Below, in pieces: positions 1-7,390 of a DNA stretch of 10,000 nucleotides (the stretch's first letter is position 1; every line of letters begins with the position of its first letter). The position numbers were made by a program, and so were the translations under genes. Source of the DNA: Methanospirillum hungatei. GTDB taxonomy: Archaea > Halobacteriota > Methanomicrobia > Methanomicrobiales > Methanospirillaceae. Location of the stretch: positions 1 through 10,000 of the forward strand of contig NZ_JAIWNS010000086.1 in the NCBI RefSeq assembly GCF_020216685.1, in the 5' to 3' direction. The notes under the pieces were generated by a model. That model searched no databases and was not told the DNA's origin. It was given only the letters and a program-made list of their open reading frames with translations.

Positions 1-1
1 C

Positions 2-304
2 TGGCAATTCACACCCGGAGATCCCTCCTACCTGGCGGATCTCACCAGAGAACGTCAGATTCGAAAGAAGTTTGACCTGAAAGAAGGGAACTTTCTCTCA
101 ACCGAGGATGTTGCGAAAATTCTAAGTGTGAAAGAAGAAGTTGTCCGTGATCTCATCCGGCGTCGGGAATTACCAGCGGTAAAGATAGGAAAAGCCTACC
201 GGATCATCGAAATCGATCTCCAGGTATTCCTGAATGAGCGGTACACTCCTCACATGAAAAAAGGTTCTCCAAAAGACCCTGCACCAGAAGATGATGATAC
301 CTGA
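2..304 (+). CDS. C-terminal part of a helix-turn-helix (excisionase/MerR-like) protein, 5' end outside window
   Basis: The frame is open from the window edge to the TGA at 302-304, giving 100 residues of a gene that starts upstream. From about residue 33 the sequence reads FLSTEDVAKILSVKEEVVRD, followed by a short basic helix (LIRRRELPAVKIGKAYRI) and FLNER. This is the layout of the helix-turn-helix family of excisionases and MerR-like proteins (HTH_17 type): a first helix with AKIL, a recognition helix, and a K-x-G-[KR]-x-[YW]-R wing. The tail is short and acidic (PAPEDDDT). DNA binding is therefore likely, but the target and the role of the missing N-terminal part cannot be seen. The preceding residues (WQFTPGDPSYLADLTRERQI) are not recognised. 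The next gene lies 47 bp downstream on the same strand, so co-transcription is possible. Confidence 0.75.
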   Translation, partial: WQFTPGDPSYLADLTRERQIRKKFDLKEGNFLSTEDVAKILSVKEEVVRDLIRRRELPAVKIGKAYRIIEIDLQVFLNERYTPHMKKGSPKDPAPEDDDT

Positions 305-351
305 ATCCGGCAAGGAGCCGGATAAAGAGAAAAATCCCCCAGGGTGAAGCC

Positions 352-2844
352 ATGATATTGAATTCAGTAATCTATGAGAACAGCATGCCGGATGGTATGG
401 GCACTCTTGAAGTTATTGACGAATCGACCAAGAAAAAACGACTCTTTGTCCCGCTGAAACAGACCAGGCTTTCGGGAACGGTAACCGGTCCTCTTGCACA
501 ATTCCATCTCACACAAATCTTCGGATTTAAGAAAGCAACCTTTCATCATACTATAGAGGCGATATACCGGTTTCCACTCCCGGGGGATGCAATCATTACC
601 GGCGTTCAGGTCTCTTTTGGGGAGGAGGTACTGAAGACGACTCTTAAAGAACGGGAAGATGCCAAAGATGAGTATCACAGAGCATTCGAGGAGGGAAGAA
701 AAGGAATCCTGGTCACCAGGGAGACTCCTGATATATTCACCCTTCACCTCACCGGAATTGAACCAGACAACATGGTAACCGTTGATATCTCACTCCTCCA
801 GTATGCCATTATTGGTACTTCGGAGATGGTATTCCGAATCCCTCTCACGGTCTCTCCCCGGTATATCCGGGATGATGAGATGAGACTTCCCCAGAAAAAT
901 GCCCATCCGCAGATACAAATCCTTGATCCCGGTCATATATTCACATTAGATCTCATCGTCAATGGAAACCCCGCCATCAAAAGCCCAAGTCATCAGATAA
1001 TCACAGAAAAGAAAGATGGTTCGGTCAGGGTAAGCCTGCAGGAGACTGAAGCAATACCAGACCGTGACTTTATTCTGACCTGTATCGCCCCACAGGACCA
1101 GCGACCACAGTTTATCTGTCAGGTAGAAGAGCATCCAAAAGAAAATTCTGCATATCTTCTCACAACCTTCTCTTCCCCAATGGTTCAGGATGAAGATCCG
1201 GTACAACGTGAACTTATCATACTGGTGGATCATTCCGGCTCAATGAGTGGGCCAAAATGGCAGGCAGCAGACTGGACGGTGAAAAATCTCCTCAAAACCT
1301 TAAAACCTGATGAGTACTTCAACCTGGGAATTTTTCATGATTCATCTTCCTAGCTCTCTAAATCCCCGATACCTGGGACAGAACAGTCTATTCACGCTGC
1401 GTTAGAATTTTTAAAACAGAATCAGGATTCAGGAGGAACGAACCTTGGAATCGTACTGGAACAGGCTCTTTCAAGTCCCAAGAGTAAGGGAGCATATACC
1501 CGTCATATTGTCATCATCACCGATGCAGAGGTGACCGATGAAGGAAGGCTCATCCGGATGGTGCGGAACGAGCAGAAACGGAAAGATCCACGATCGGTAT
1601 CGGTGATATGTATTGATGCATCGCCAAACACCCCCCTGGTCCGTGAACTGGTTCGGGTAGGTAAAGGAATAGCCCGGTTCCTGACATCTGATCCGTCTGA
1701 ACTGGATATCACGACCGCATTACAGTCTGCACTCGATGCATGGAAGCAGCCATACCTCCGAGATCCCACTCTCATCATAAACCGCGATCTGGTGGAATCT
1801 GGAGATACTGTGTATAAAAATGGATCAATTCCTCTGAAAAGTCTGCCATATGGTGTGTATTCAGACGTATTTCGCATCCCCCTGACCGGCGATGAAATCT
1901 CTGTCACACTTCATGATGCAGCCGGAAAAGAAAGAGAATCAGGCATAATAATCCCGGTTACGGGAGCCGGAATTCGTGAACTCTTCGGTAGCTTGCGTAT
2001 CCGGAACCTGGAACAGATCCAGGGAGGGTTCTATTCAGAGAATGAATTATCGCTGGTTCTGAAAAGTCTTGGATATGAAAAAGAACAGACCTCCCTTTAT
2101 CCTGAAGGAAATGCTATGAACGGATTATTCCTTGATGATCTGCTTGTGCATGAGTCTCTCCGTTATGGGGTCCCTTCCTCGCGGACCGCATTTGTCTGTA
2201 CTAGTATCCGTCCGGGAAGTCCGGCAAAGGCATCTGTTATCGTCCCATCAGCATATCCAGCCGGATGGGATGTATGTGAAAATGTCATGATGGAATATGG
2301 AATGGCGCCTGTTTTCAGTGAGAAGGCGAATGCATCTCAACGACCTCTCCCGGTATTTGAATCGGTTCTGTTAGAAGAAGAACCGCCCTTCATTGCCCGG
2401 TCTCGTCAGGCTCGGGCTTCTCAAATAATGTCTTCTCCGCCTCCCACCTGTACCACTCCCCGGAGTGCGAAAAGTATCACCTTCTCAATACCGATGAATC
2501 CCGAAGAGTCAGAAAACCGTCTGATAGTCAGGCTTCCCTCATGGAGTAAGATTCGGGGTATTCAGGTGATCACTGATGACAACCTATCCGAACTTACAAA
2601 GATTCAGGTTCTGATATACCTTGGGTCACGGTCTGTACCGGTAGCATCGGTAAAACTTGGTGATCTTCTCGATGGGGAGATCAGGCCTCTTCATATCTCC
2701 TGTTCAGGAAAGGATACGGTAACTATAGTCCTCACCGGTCTTGATAAAACCATGCACAAGAAAGAGATAAAATTCCAGCTCCTCGGAGATGAAAATCTAT
2801 ATGAGAGTTCAGCCTTTTCTACCGGGAATGGGGATGATGTTTGA
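352..2844 (+). pseudogene. VIT and von Willebrand factor A domain protein, interrupted by in-frame TAG
   Basis: This is one continuous reading frame of 830 codons with a single TAG at codon 334. Residues 30-170 form a vault-inter-alpha-trypsin (VIT) domain, with YRFPLP at 72-77 and AKDEYHRAFEEG at 104-115. A VWA domain starts near residue 287. Its metal-ion-dependent adhesion site shows D293-x-S295-x-S297 (DHSGSMSG), then T363 (GGTNLG) and D391 (IITDAE). The stop lies between DxSxS and the Thr/Asp, so neither half alone can make a VWA domain. Residues 430-830 are a long C-terminal part without a named domain. Reading phase and codon style continue unchanged across the stop, so this is a point nonsense change and not a frameshift. 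There is no ATG, GTG or TTG in frame between the stop and GTG 1531, which already lies past D391. The start at 352 is supported by GGTGA at 343-347. A T-run at 2901-2905 may end the transcript. Proteins of this type are usually surface or protein-interaction factors; the partner is unknown. Alternatives to a pseudogene are a sequencing error or UAG readthrough. Confidence 0.8.
1351..1353 (+). other. In-frame amber codon inside the VWA domain
   Basis: The frame reads ...FNLGIFHDSSS, then TAG, then LSKSPIPGTEQSIHAALEFL. Related VIT-VWA proteins, as I recall the family, often carry an aromatic residue (Trp) at about this place after the F-H-[DN]-S strand. TGG to TAG is a single-base change, so a lost Trp codon is the simplest explanation. 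That last step is inference. No pyrrolysine gene is visible in the window. Confidence 0.8.
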
Positions 2845-2971
2845 TACCGGATCAGGATTGAAATGGATGGTATCATCATGAGAGAACTTCCTGAAGTCAA
2901 TTTTTATTGTACCATCTTTGCATCACCTGGCAAGACATAAGAGGATGCCGCAATGAAGACTAAACCAGGTA

Positions 2972-3913
2972 TTACTTTTTCACCTCAAAAAATACGACTC
3001 GGTCAAGTTTGTCTGGTGACAACAAACTTTGTACCGCTTTTTCAGTAATCGTTTTTGTCTTTCCTCCGGCTATGATGGTCCATCCATATAAGGCAAAGCA
3101 TCCATATATCTCGTTATTTTTCAGTTCCTTTCTCCGCATTCTGACATATGCATTTCCAAGCATCTGATAATATTCGGTCTTTAATATAGGTTTTTTTGCT
3201 ATAATCTCTAATATTTCGTTCCAATTTTGAATGATCGACTCCTTATTTACCATCAATCCTCGAAGATGTACTGCATCTGGATCTTCTTTTGGAATGGGAA
3301 TAGGAAGGGTGGTAATAATGCCATGCATAGCTTTTGCCGCTCTGGCATCGGCTTTTAAATTTTTAGCCATGCCAGACCCTATTGAAATATTCAACACTTC
3401 AAGTGTATCATAAATAATTCTTCCATCTGAAGGGAACAGTGCTGTATCAACAATAACCGGCAATGGAAGCAGTTTGAAGTATTCAATCGCATCAGAAGTC
3501 CTGGGTATTACCTGTAAAAGATACATGTCATTGGGAGCAGCGTAGAGAATAGTTAAAGAGTCTTTTTTTACCGAAATAAGAATGAAACGTCCAATGATGA
3601 CATATTCCAATCTTTTTATGAGGGCCGCATCCTCAGGTGAAAAATCTTTGGTGTGTTCATTAACATACTGAGTAATTGCTTTTTTATCAGAGAGAGCGAG
3701 TTTTCGTAGTTCAGAAAAATTTTTAGAGTTTTCCTGGATTGTGCCAGTCTTTTTTGTCACTCTTGTAGTTTTCTTTATTGAGTCAGGGTTTATCTGATAA
3801 TGTTCTTTATATGAGAGGATGTAGTTCATGACAAGGTCCATGAAATGCATATCCTGTGGTGAAGGAAGATAGGTCATACCTTTCATAAAAGAATGTGCGT
3901 GCAACAATATCAT
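2972..3913 (-). CDS. Hypothetical protein, 313 aa, unrecognised
   Basis: I do not recognise this protein. It is soluble, with no signal peptide or membrane segment. Residues 45-75 are Lys/Thr/Ser-rich (IKKTTRVTKKTGTIQ) and look like a linker between a short N-terminal helical part and the main domain. Residues 95-200 look alpha/beta, with strands YVIIGRFILISV and LTILYAA, and then LPVIVDTALFPSDGRIIYDT (152-170). That last piece resembles the 'IIYDGLL' segment I associate with some SEC-C-type or other uncharacterised prokaryotic proteins; this is a weak likeness only. Residues 225-313 are helical and end in VVFFEVKK. Starts at Met10 (3886) or Met13 (3877) are equally possible because none has a good ribosome-binding site. 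The rc sequence TTCTATAAG near 3916-3924 could be a TATA element serving the later starts. The gene is convergent with the VIT-VWA gene (127 bp between) and AT-richer than it. Confidence 0.7.
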   Translation of the reverse strand: MILLHAHSFMKGMTYLPSPQDMHFMDLVMNYILSYKEHYQINPDSIKKTTRVTKKTGTIQENSKNFSELRKLALSDKKAITQYVNEHTKDFSPEDAALIKRLEYVIIGRFILISVKKDSLTILYAAPNDMYLLQVIPRTSDAIEYFKLLPLPVIVDTALFPSDGRIIYDTLEVLNISIGSGMAKNLKADARAAKAMHGIITTLPIPIPKEDPDAVHLRGLMVNKESIIQNWNEILEIIAKKPILKTEYYQMLGNAYVRMRRKELKNNEIYGCFALYGWTIIAGGKTKTITEKAVQSLLSPDKLDRVVFFEVKK

Positions 3914-4237
3914 TGTATCTTATAGAATGTACTGAATATTCAGGATGGGATCAACCAGAATACCTCATCAATCTTCATAGTCTTGTATTAGGGTCATTAT
4001 ATGGTATTATATACAAAATTAAGACTAAATTCACAGGAAAAAATCTTCTCATAGCCGGCCGGTATTGTGCTATCTTATAAAAGTCGATACTTTATATGTC
4101 CATCATCCAAAACACAATAGCGGCCTTTGGCTGAATTCGTTTTTGTTCGTATTTTTCGATTTAGAGAGATAATTACCTTTCTTTACTACAGTCATTTTCG
4201 ATGAATAATAATGTCGCTATTTTGGGCTCTAAATTTT

Positions 4238-4243
4238 AAAAAA
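4238..4243 (-). terminator. Oligo-T run downstream of mrr
   Basis: On the minus strand six T residues follow AAGGC, 63 bp after the mrr stop codon, and more T-rich sequence follows (AAAATTTAG). Archaeal RNA polymerase commonly terminates at such oligo-T runs without a hairpin. The assignment rests on position and composition only. Confidence 0.3.
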
Positions 4244-4254
4244 GCCTTAATTTA
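4239..4254 (+). repeat. Short direct repeat flanking mrr, copy 1
   Basis: AAAAAGCCTTAATTTA here matches AAAAAGGCTTAATTTA at 5317-5332 at 15 of 16 bases, in the same orientation. The two copies lie just outside the two ends of the Mrr gene, 1,078 bp apart. They could be remnants of an insertion, but they are short and AT-rich, so chance is a real alternative. Confidence 0.3.
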
Positions 4255-4305
4255 GATCCACTCTCCTTTTACATAATAGATATCCTGGTTTTCATGAGAA
4301 TAAGA

Positions 4306-5217
4306 TCACTCCTCAAAATAATCCATATCTATCTTTTTCACAATATACCGCGATTCCTCTGAAACTCCCACATTATGATCAATCATGAGCTCAGCTAATG
4401 TCTCTCCATCGATCAATACAACCTTCTGCTCAATTCGCTGGACGTATTCCAAGGCTTCCTTAGAGAAACGGGAAGTGGTAATAAAAACTCCTTTTCGAGC
4501 CCGGTTACCTGCAAGACTACCAACAAATGCCTGAATATCAGGTCTACCTACAGTATTCTGCCATCTTTTTGCCTGAATACATACGGTATCCAACCCCAGT
4601 TTGTCTTCTTTTATGATCCCATCAATCCCATCATCACCAGTCTTTCCAACCCTCTCCCCGGCTTCGCTCCGTGACCCTCCATACCCCATGGCGACCAGAA
4701 GATCAACCACCAGTCGCTCAAAAAACTCCGGTGAGCTACTCATTACTTGTGATAAGAGTTCATGTACCAGTTTATTTCGAACATCCTGATAACTATTCTC
4801 AAGAATTTCTTGTGGGGTGAGGTTACTTTCTGGAACATCTGATTCTCCTTTGATTGGTGAATGACTGTCAGCTCGAAAGTCTTTAAAATCCAAAAATTCT
4901 GGAAATTGTTTGAGAAAGTTTTGATCGATGCGTTTTGGATTCTGACTCAGTACTGCTAATCCTCGTTCAGTGATTTTAACCTTCCCTCGTGAAGGGGTTG
5001 TAACTAAACCTGCTTTTTTCAGATATGACTTCGCCCAACTGACTCGGTTATGAAAAGTTGATTGTACTCCACTGGGTAGTTTTTGATTGAGATCATCCTC
5101 AGAAAGGTTAAATGAGGATGCTATTTGACTATAAATCTCCTGAATCGAGTGTTCTTTTCCGTCTTTTACTGCTAAAAGGACCGGAAGCATAAATGTCTGA
5201 AAGTCAGGAACTGCCAT
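4306..5217 (-). CDS. mrr: Mrr-type restriction endonuclease (type IV, modification-dependent)
   Basis: This is a full-length relative of E. coli Mrr, which cuts methylated foreign DNA without a partner methylase. Residues 1-90 match the N-terminal winged-helix target-recognition domain: MAVPDFQTFMLPVLL lines up with the start of E. coli Mrr, followed by NRVSWAKSYLKKAGL and RGKVKITERGL. Residues 160-303 form the Mrr catalytic domain, a PD-(D/E)XK variant, with FFERLVVDLLVAMGYG, then GDDGIDG (catalytic Asp199) and IQAKRWQNTVGRP (Gln215, Lys217), and KGVFITTSRFS. It ends KIDMDYFEE, like E. coli. I chose the ATG at 5217, which gives 303 aa against about 304 in E. coli. A TTG at 5247 would add ten residues without a family counterpart. 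All catalytic residues are present, so the enzyme is probably active. No methyltransferase or specificity gene lies next to it, which fits a stand-alone type IV enzyme. Two palindromes at 5294-5319 lie upstream and may control it. Confidence 0.93.
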   Translation of the reverse strand: MAVPDFQTFMLPVLLAVKDGKEHSIQEIYSQIASSFNLSEDDLNQKLPSGVQSTFHNRVSWAKSYLKKAGLVTTPSRGKVKITERGLAVLSQNPKRIDQNFLKQFPEFLDFKDFRADSHSPIKGESDVPESNLTPQEILENSYQDVRNKLVHELLSQVMSSSPEFFERLVVDLLVAMGYGGSRSEAGERVGKTGDDGIDGIIKEDKLGLDTVCIQAKRWQNTVGRPDIQAFVGSLAGNRARKGVFITTSRFSKEALEYVQRIEQKVVLIDGETLAELMIDHNVGVSEESRYIVKKIDMDYFEE

Positions 5218-5293
5218 TTCTTCAGGGATATTGGTATCAATGTCCAATAAGGTATTCGAAATAGGTGTGCAACAGCCTCACGGGTCCATCAAT

Positions 5294-5319
5294 AAAGATA
5301 TCTTTAATCTTTGATTAAA
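5294..5319. promoter_or_regulatory. Tandem palindromes upstream of mrr, candidate operator
   Basis: AAAGATATCTTT (5294-5305) is a perfect 12-bp palindrome. It overlaps TTTAATC-ttt-GATTAAA (5303-5319), which has perfect 7-bp arms around 3 bases. The pair lies 77-102 bp upstream of the mrr ATG, where a dimeric regulator could act. A role as operator is inference; AT-rich palindromes also arise by chance. Confidence 0.35.
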
Positions 5320-5332
5320 AAGGCTTAATTTA
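5317..5332 (+). repeat. Short direct repeat flanking mrr, copy 2
   Basis: Partner of the copy at 4239-4254, with one mismatch in 16 bases. This copy overlaps the right arm of the second palindrome. Confidence 0.3.
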
Positions 5333-5371
5333 TGAAAAACAATATGTGCATTGTCTAATATTAAATTGAAG

Positions 5372-5406
5372 CCTATGTAACGGTTGTAACACTTGTAGCA
5401 GCTCTA
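5372..5406 (+). repeat. Left copy of 35-bp inverted repeat bracketing the AAA/nuclease gene
   Basis: The sequence begins CCTATGTAACGGTTGTAACA and ends GTAGCAGCTCTA. Its reverse complement recurs at 7391-7425 with 31 of 35 bases identical (mismatches at repeat positions 3, 11, 22 and 31). Inside it, three 9-bp units follow each other: TGTAACGGT, TGTAACACT, TGTAGCAGC. The match is far beyond chance. It sits 366 bp before the start of the 5773-7332 gene. Confidence 0.85.
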
Positions 5407-5472
5407 GGGAAGAGACCTGCCATTTTTTTAATATTTCAAGAGGAGACATATTGAACCCAAACTATACACATA

Positions 5473-5485
5473 ATTAGGGATTAAT
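5473..5485 (+). repeat. 13-bp direct repeat, copy 1
   Basis: ATTAGGGATTAAT occurs here and again, without mismatch, at 5554-5566, 81 bp downstream. Both copies lie in the AT-rich leader of the AAA-ATPase-like gene. The function is unknown. Confidence 0.5.
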
Positions 5486-5553
5486 TTTTATTCGCCTTAA
5501 TTGCACTCCTCTCACAAAAATAAACCAAAATGTACATCTTAATAATTACTAAT

Positions 5554-5566
5554 ATTAGGGATTAAT
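5554..5566 (+). repeat. 13-bp direct repeat, copy 2
   Basis: Exact second copy of ATTAGGGATTAAT (first at 5473-5485). A related GGGATTGAA follows at 5652-5660, so three GGGATT motifs recur at 81- and 94-bp steps. Confidence 0.5.
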
Positions 5567-5738
5567 GAAGATGCTAATATTCGATATCTACTATTTTTTA
5601 TCCTATTAAACAAAATATCTCCGCCTATACCCTAAATGGTCAGAATAGTTTGGGATTGAAACGATGAAATTTTTACGTACCTGATGGAAAATAAATCTTT
5701 CTTTTTGAAAAAGGACTCATCACATTGTGGTATTATGT

Positions 5739-5746
5739 TATATATG
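5739..5746 (+). promoter_or_regulatory. TATA box of the AAA-ATPase-like gene
   Basis: TATATATG lies within GTTATATATGCATATA. Its centre is about 30 bp before the ATG at 5773, and no Shine-Dalgarno motif precedes that ATG. This is the geometry of an archaeal promoter giving a leaderless or nearly leaderless mRNA. Confidence 0.55.
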
Positions 5747-5772
5747 CATATACGTGGTAATGATAATACGAA

Positions 5773-7332
5773 ATGGAACGATTAAAACTGCCAATCGGTA
5801 TCCAGTCTTTTAAAAAGATTCGAACCGGTGGGTATGCATATGTTGATAAAACACGTTTCATTCAATCGCTCGTTGATAATGGATCATATTACTTTCTTTC
5901 ACGGCCACGGCGGTTTGGAAAAAGCCTTCTGCTTGATACCATCGATCATGCTTTTTCAGGTAAAAAAGAATATTTTCTTGATCTTTATCTCAGCACCCCG
6001 GAAGCATCATGGGATTTTTCCAGTGTGTACCCGGTTGTCAGGATAAGTCTTGGACAACGTATCAACAGGAATGCTGATGAACTGAGTGAATATCTGACAC
6101 ATATACTCTCTGGAGAGGCTGAACGGTATAATGTAGATCATGATAAATCGTTATCCCCCGGTTTCCAATTGGATCTTCTGATAAAAAACCTCTATGCAAC
6201 CTATCAGATGCCTGTTGTCGTTCTTATTGATGAGTATGATAAACCAATTCTTGATGCAATAGAGGATAGTGAAACCACTCGGATATTGCGAGATGAATTA
6301 AAAAGTTTTTATGGCATTTTAAAGGATCTTGACCCATATTTGAAATTTGTTCTCCTCACCGGGGTCTCAAAATTCTCAAAAACGGGTATTTTTTCTGGCC
6401 TGAATAACCTTGATGATATCACCCTTGATCCCCGGTACTCTGCCATCTGTGGATATACCCATGAAGATCTTGAGGAGGTATTCAGGGAATACCTGGCCGG
6501 TTTTAATCCTGAAGAGATCAGGGAGTGGTATAATGGCTATTCATGGTCAGGTCAGACCGTTTATAATCCCTTCGATATTTTAATGCTCTTTTCCAAGAAG
6601 ATGTTTCGTTCATATTGGTTTGAGACCGGTACACCTTCTTTTCTTATCAGATTATGGCAGAAAAATCCACGGTTCCCAGGCGATTTTGATGGATTGATAG
6701 CTGGTGAAGATCTGCTTGGATCTTTTGATGTTGATAATATAAGGGTTGAGACGTTGTTATTTCAGGCCGGATATCTGACGATAAAAGACTGGACTTCTGA
6801 CCCGGTCCGTGGATTTCAATGTACGTTAGGATACCCGAACATTGAAGTGCGAACATCATTAAACCTGTTATTCTGTCAGTCCTTATCCGGATTTCCTGTA
6901 TCCGGGATGCGAAGCAGGCTATTTGAGGTTCTGGAGAAGAAAGATGGAGAGGGATTAAAAGAACTTCTTCATTCATTCTTTGCTTCAATTTCGTATGAAT
7001 GGTACCGGAAAAACCAATTATCATCTTTTGAGGGATATTATGCAAGTATTATGTACACAATTTTTGCAAGTCTTGGATATCATGTAATAGCAGAGGATAC
7101 TACGAATAAGGGACGCATCGATTTGACGGTAATTACGGCTCATGCGGCATGGATATTTGAATTTAAAGTGAAAAGAGAGATATCAACCGGAGAAAAAAGA
7201 CCATTGGAGCAGTTAAGGCGAAAAGGATATTCTGATAAATATAAAGCCAAGGGTCTGAAGATATGGGAGATTGGAATCATTTTCGATCCTGAAACCCGTA
7301 ATATAATCGAATGGGATCAAAGATCCGTATAA
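5773..7332 (+). CDS. AAA-ATPase-like protein with C-terminal PD-(D/E)XK nuclease domain (DUF1703 type)
   Basis: At 519 aa this has the usual length for the family. The N-terminal half is the AAA-ATPase-like domain (PF09820 type). It opens with LPIGIQSFKKIRTGGYAYVD, then has a Walker A variant in SRPRRFGKS (Lys50, Ser51), Walker B in VVVLIDEYDKP (Asp153, Glu154), the family block LLTGVSKFSKTGIFSGLNNL (195-214), and WYNGYSW (252-258). The C-terminal 100 residues are the DUF1703/PD-(D/E)XK fold: GYYASIMYTIFASLGYHVIA, then KGRIDL (Asp450) and IFEFKV (Glu463, Lys465), which keep the D...ExK active-site pattern. It is therefore probably an intact ATP-dependent nuclease acting on an unknown nucleic acid target. 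The cellular role of the family is unsettled; defence or selfish spread are proposals, not facts. It lies between 35-bp inverted repeats, is divergent from mrr, and has its own TATA box, so it is transcribed alone. There is no frameshift or missing motif. Confidence 0.93.
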   Translation: MERLKLPIGIQSFKKIRTGGYAYVDKTRFIQSLVDNGSYYFLSRPRRFGKSLLLDTIDHAFSGKKEYFLDLYLSTPEASWDFSSVYPVVRISLGQRINRNADELSEYLTHILSGEAERYNVDHDKSLSPGFQLDLLIKNLYATYQMPVVVLIDEYDKPILDAIEDSETTRILRDELKSFYGILKDLDPYLKFVLLTGVSKFSKTGIFSGLNNLDDITLDPRYSAICGYTHEDLEEVFREYLAGFNPEEIREWYNGYSWSGQTVYNPFDILMLFSKKMFRSYWFETGTPSFLIRLWQKNPRFPGDFDGLIAGEDLLGSFDVDNIRVETLLFQAGYLTIKDWTSDPVRGFQCTLGYPNIEVRTSLNLLFCQSLSGFPVSGMRSRLFEVLEKKDGEGLKELLHSFFASISYEWYRKNQLSSFEGYYASIMYTIFASLGYHVIAEDTTNKGRIDLTVITAHAAWIFEFKVKREISTGEKRPLEQLRRKGYSDKYKAKGLKIWEIGIIFDPETRNIIEWDQRSV

Positions 7333-7390
7333 ATTTTCACTCCCGGGGGATGGTGAGAGGATGTAAAAAAGAAATTACCCTGTGTACCTA

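Larger units (their letters stand above)
3914..4305. other. AT-rich intergenic region without a convincing gene
   Basis: This 392-bp stretch separates two minus-strand genes. It should hold the promoter of the 2972-3913 gene (TATA-like GTATATAATA on the minus strand at about 4003-4012, or TTCTATAAG closer in) and the 3' end of the mrr transcript. A run of six T on the minus strand (4238-4243) could terminate mrr. A 61-codon plus-strand frame (3895-4080) has no family resemblance and no start signal, so I do not call it. I see no RNA gene. Confidence 0.5.
5248..5772. other. AT-rich intergenic region between two divergent genes, rich in repeats
   Basis: Divergent spacer between mrr (minus) and the AAA-ATPase-like gene (plus), 555 bp counted from the mrr ATG at 5217. 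It contains two palindromes (5294-5319), the left inverted repeat (5372-5406), a 13-bp direct repeat (5473-5485 and 5554-5566), a solitary CRISPR-repeat-like end (5649-5662) and a TATA box (5739-5746). I found no reading frame longer than about 15 codons with a credible start. It is unusually long and AT-rich for a promoter spacer. Confidence 0.6.

Noticed and set aside
2851..2862. GGATTGAAA-like string suggesting a CRISPR repeat end
   Set aside because: Only eight bases match, with no neighbouring repeat or palindromic context.
2863..2940. 25-codon plus-strand frame after the VIT-VWA gene
   Set aside because: It is too short, without ribosome-binding site or recognisable sequence.
3895..4080. 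61-codon plus-strand open frame in the spacer upstream of the 2972-3913 gene
   Set aside because: It has no start signal or family resemblance, and its 5' end overlaps the start region of the minus-strand gene.
4306..5247. TTG start giving a 313-aa Mrr
   Set aside because: The extra ten residues have no counterpart in Mrr proteins, while the ATG at 5217 matches the family start and length.
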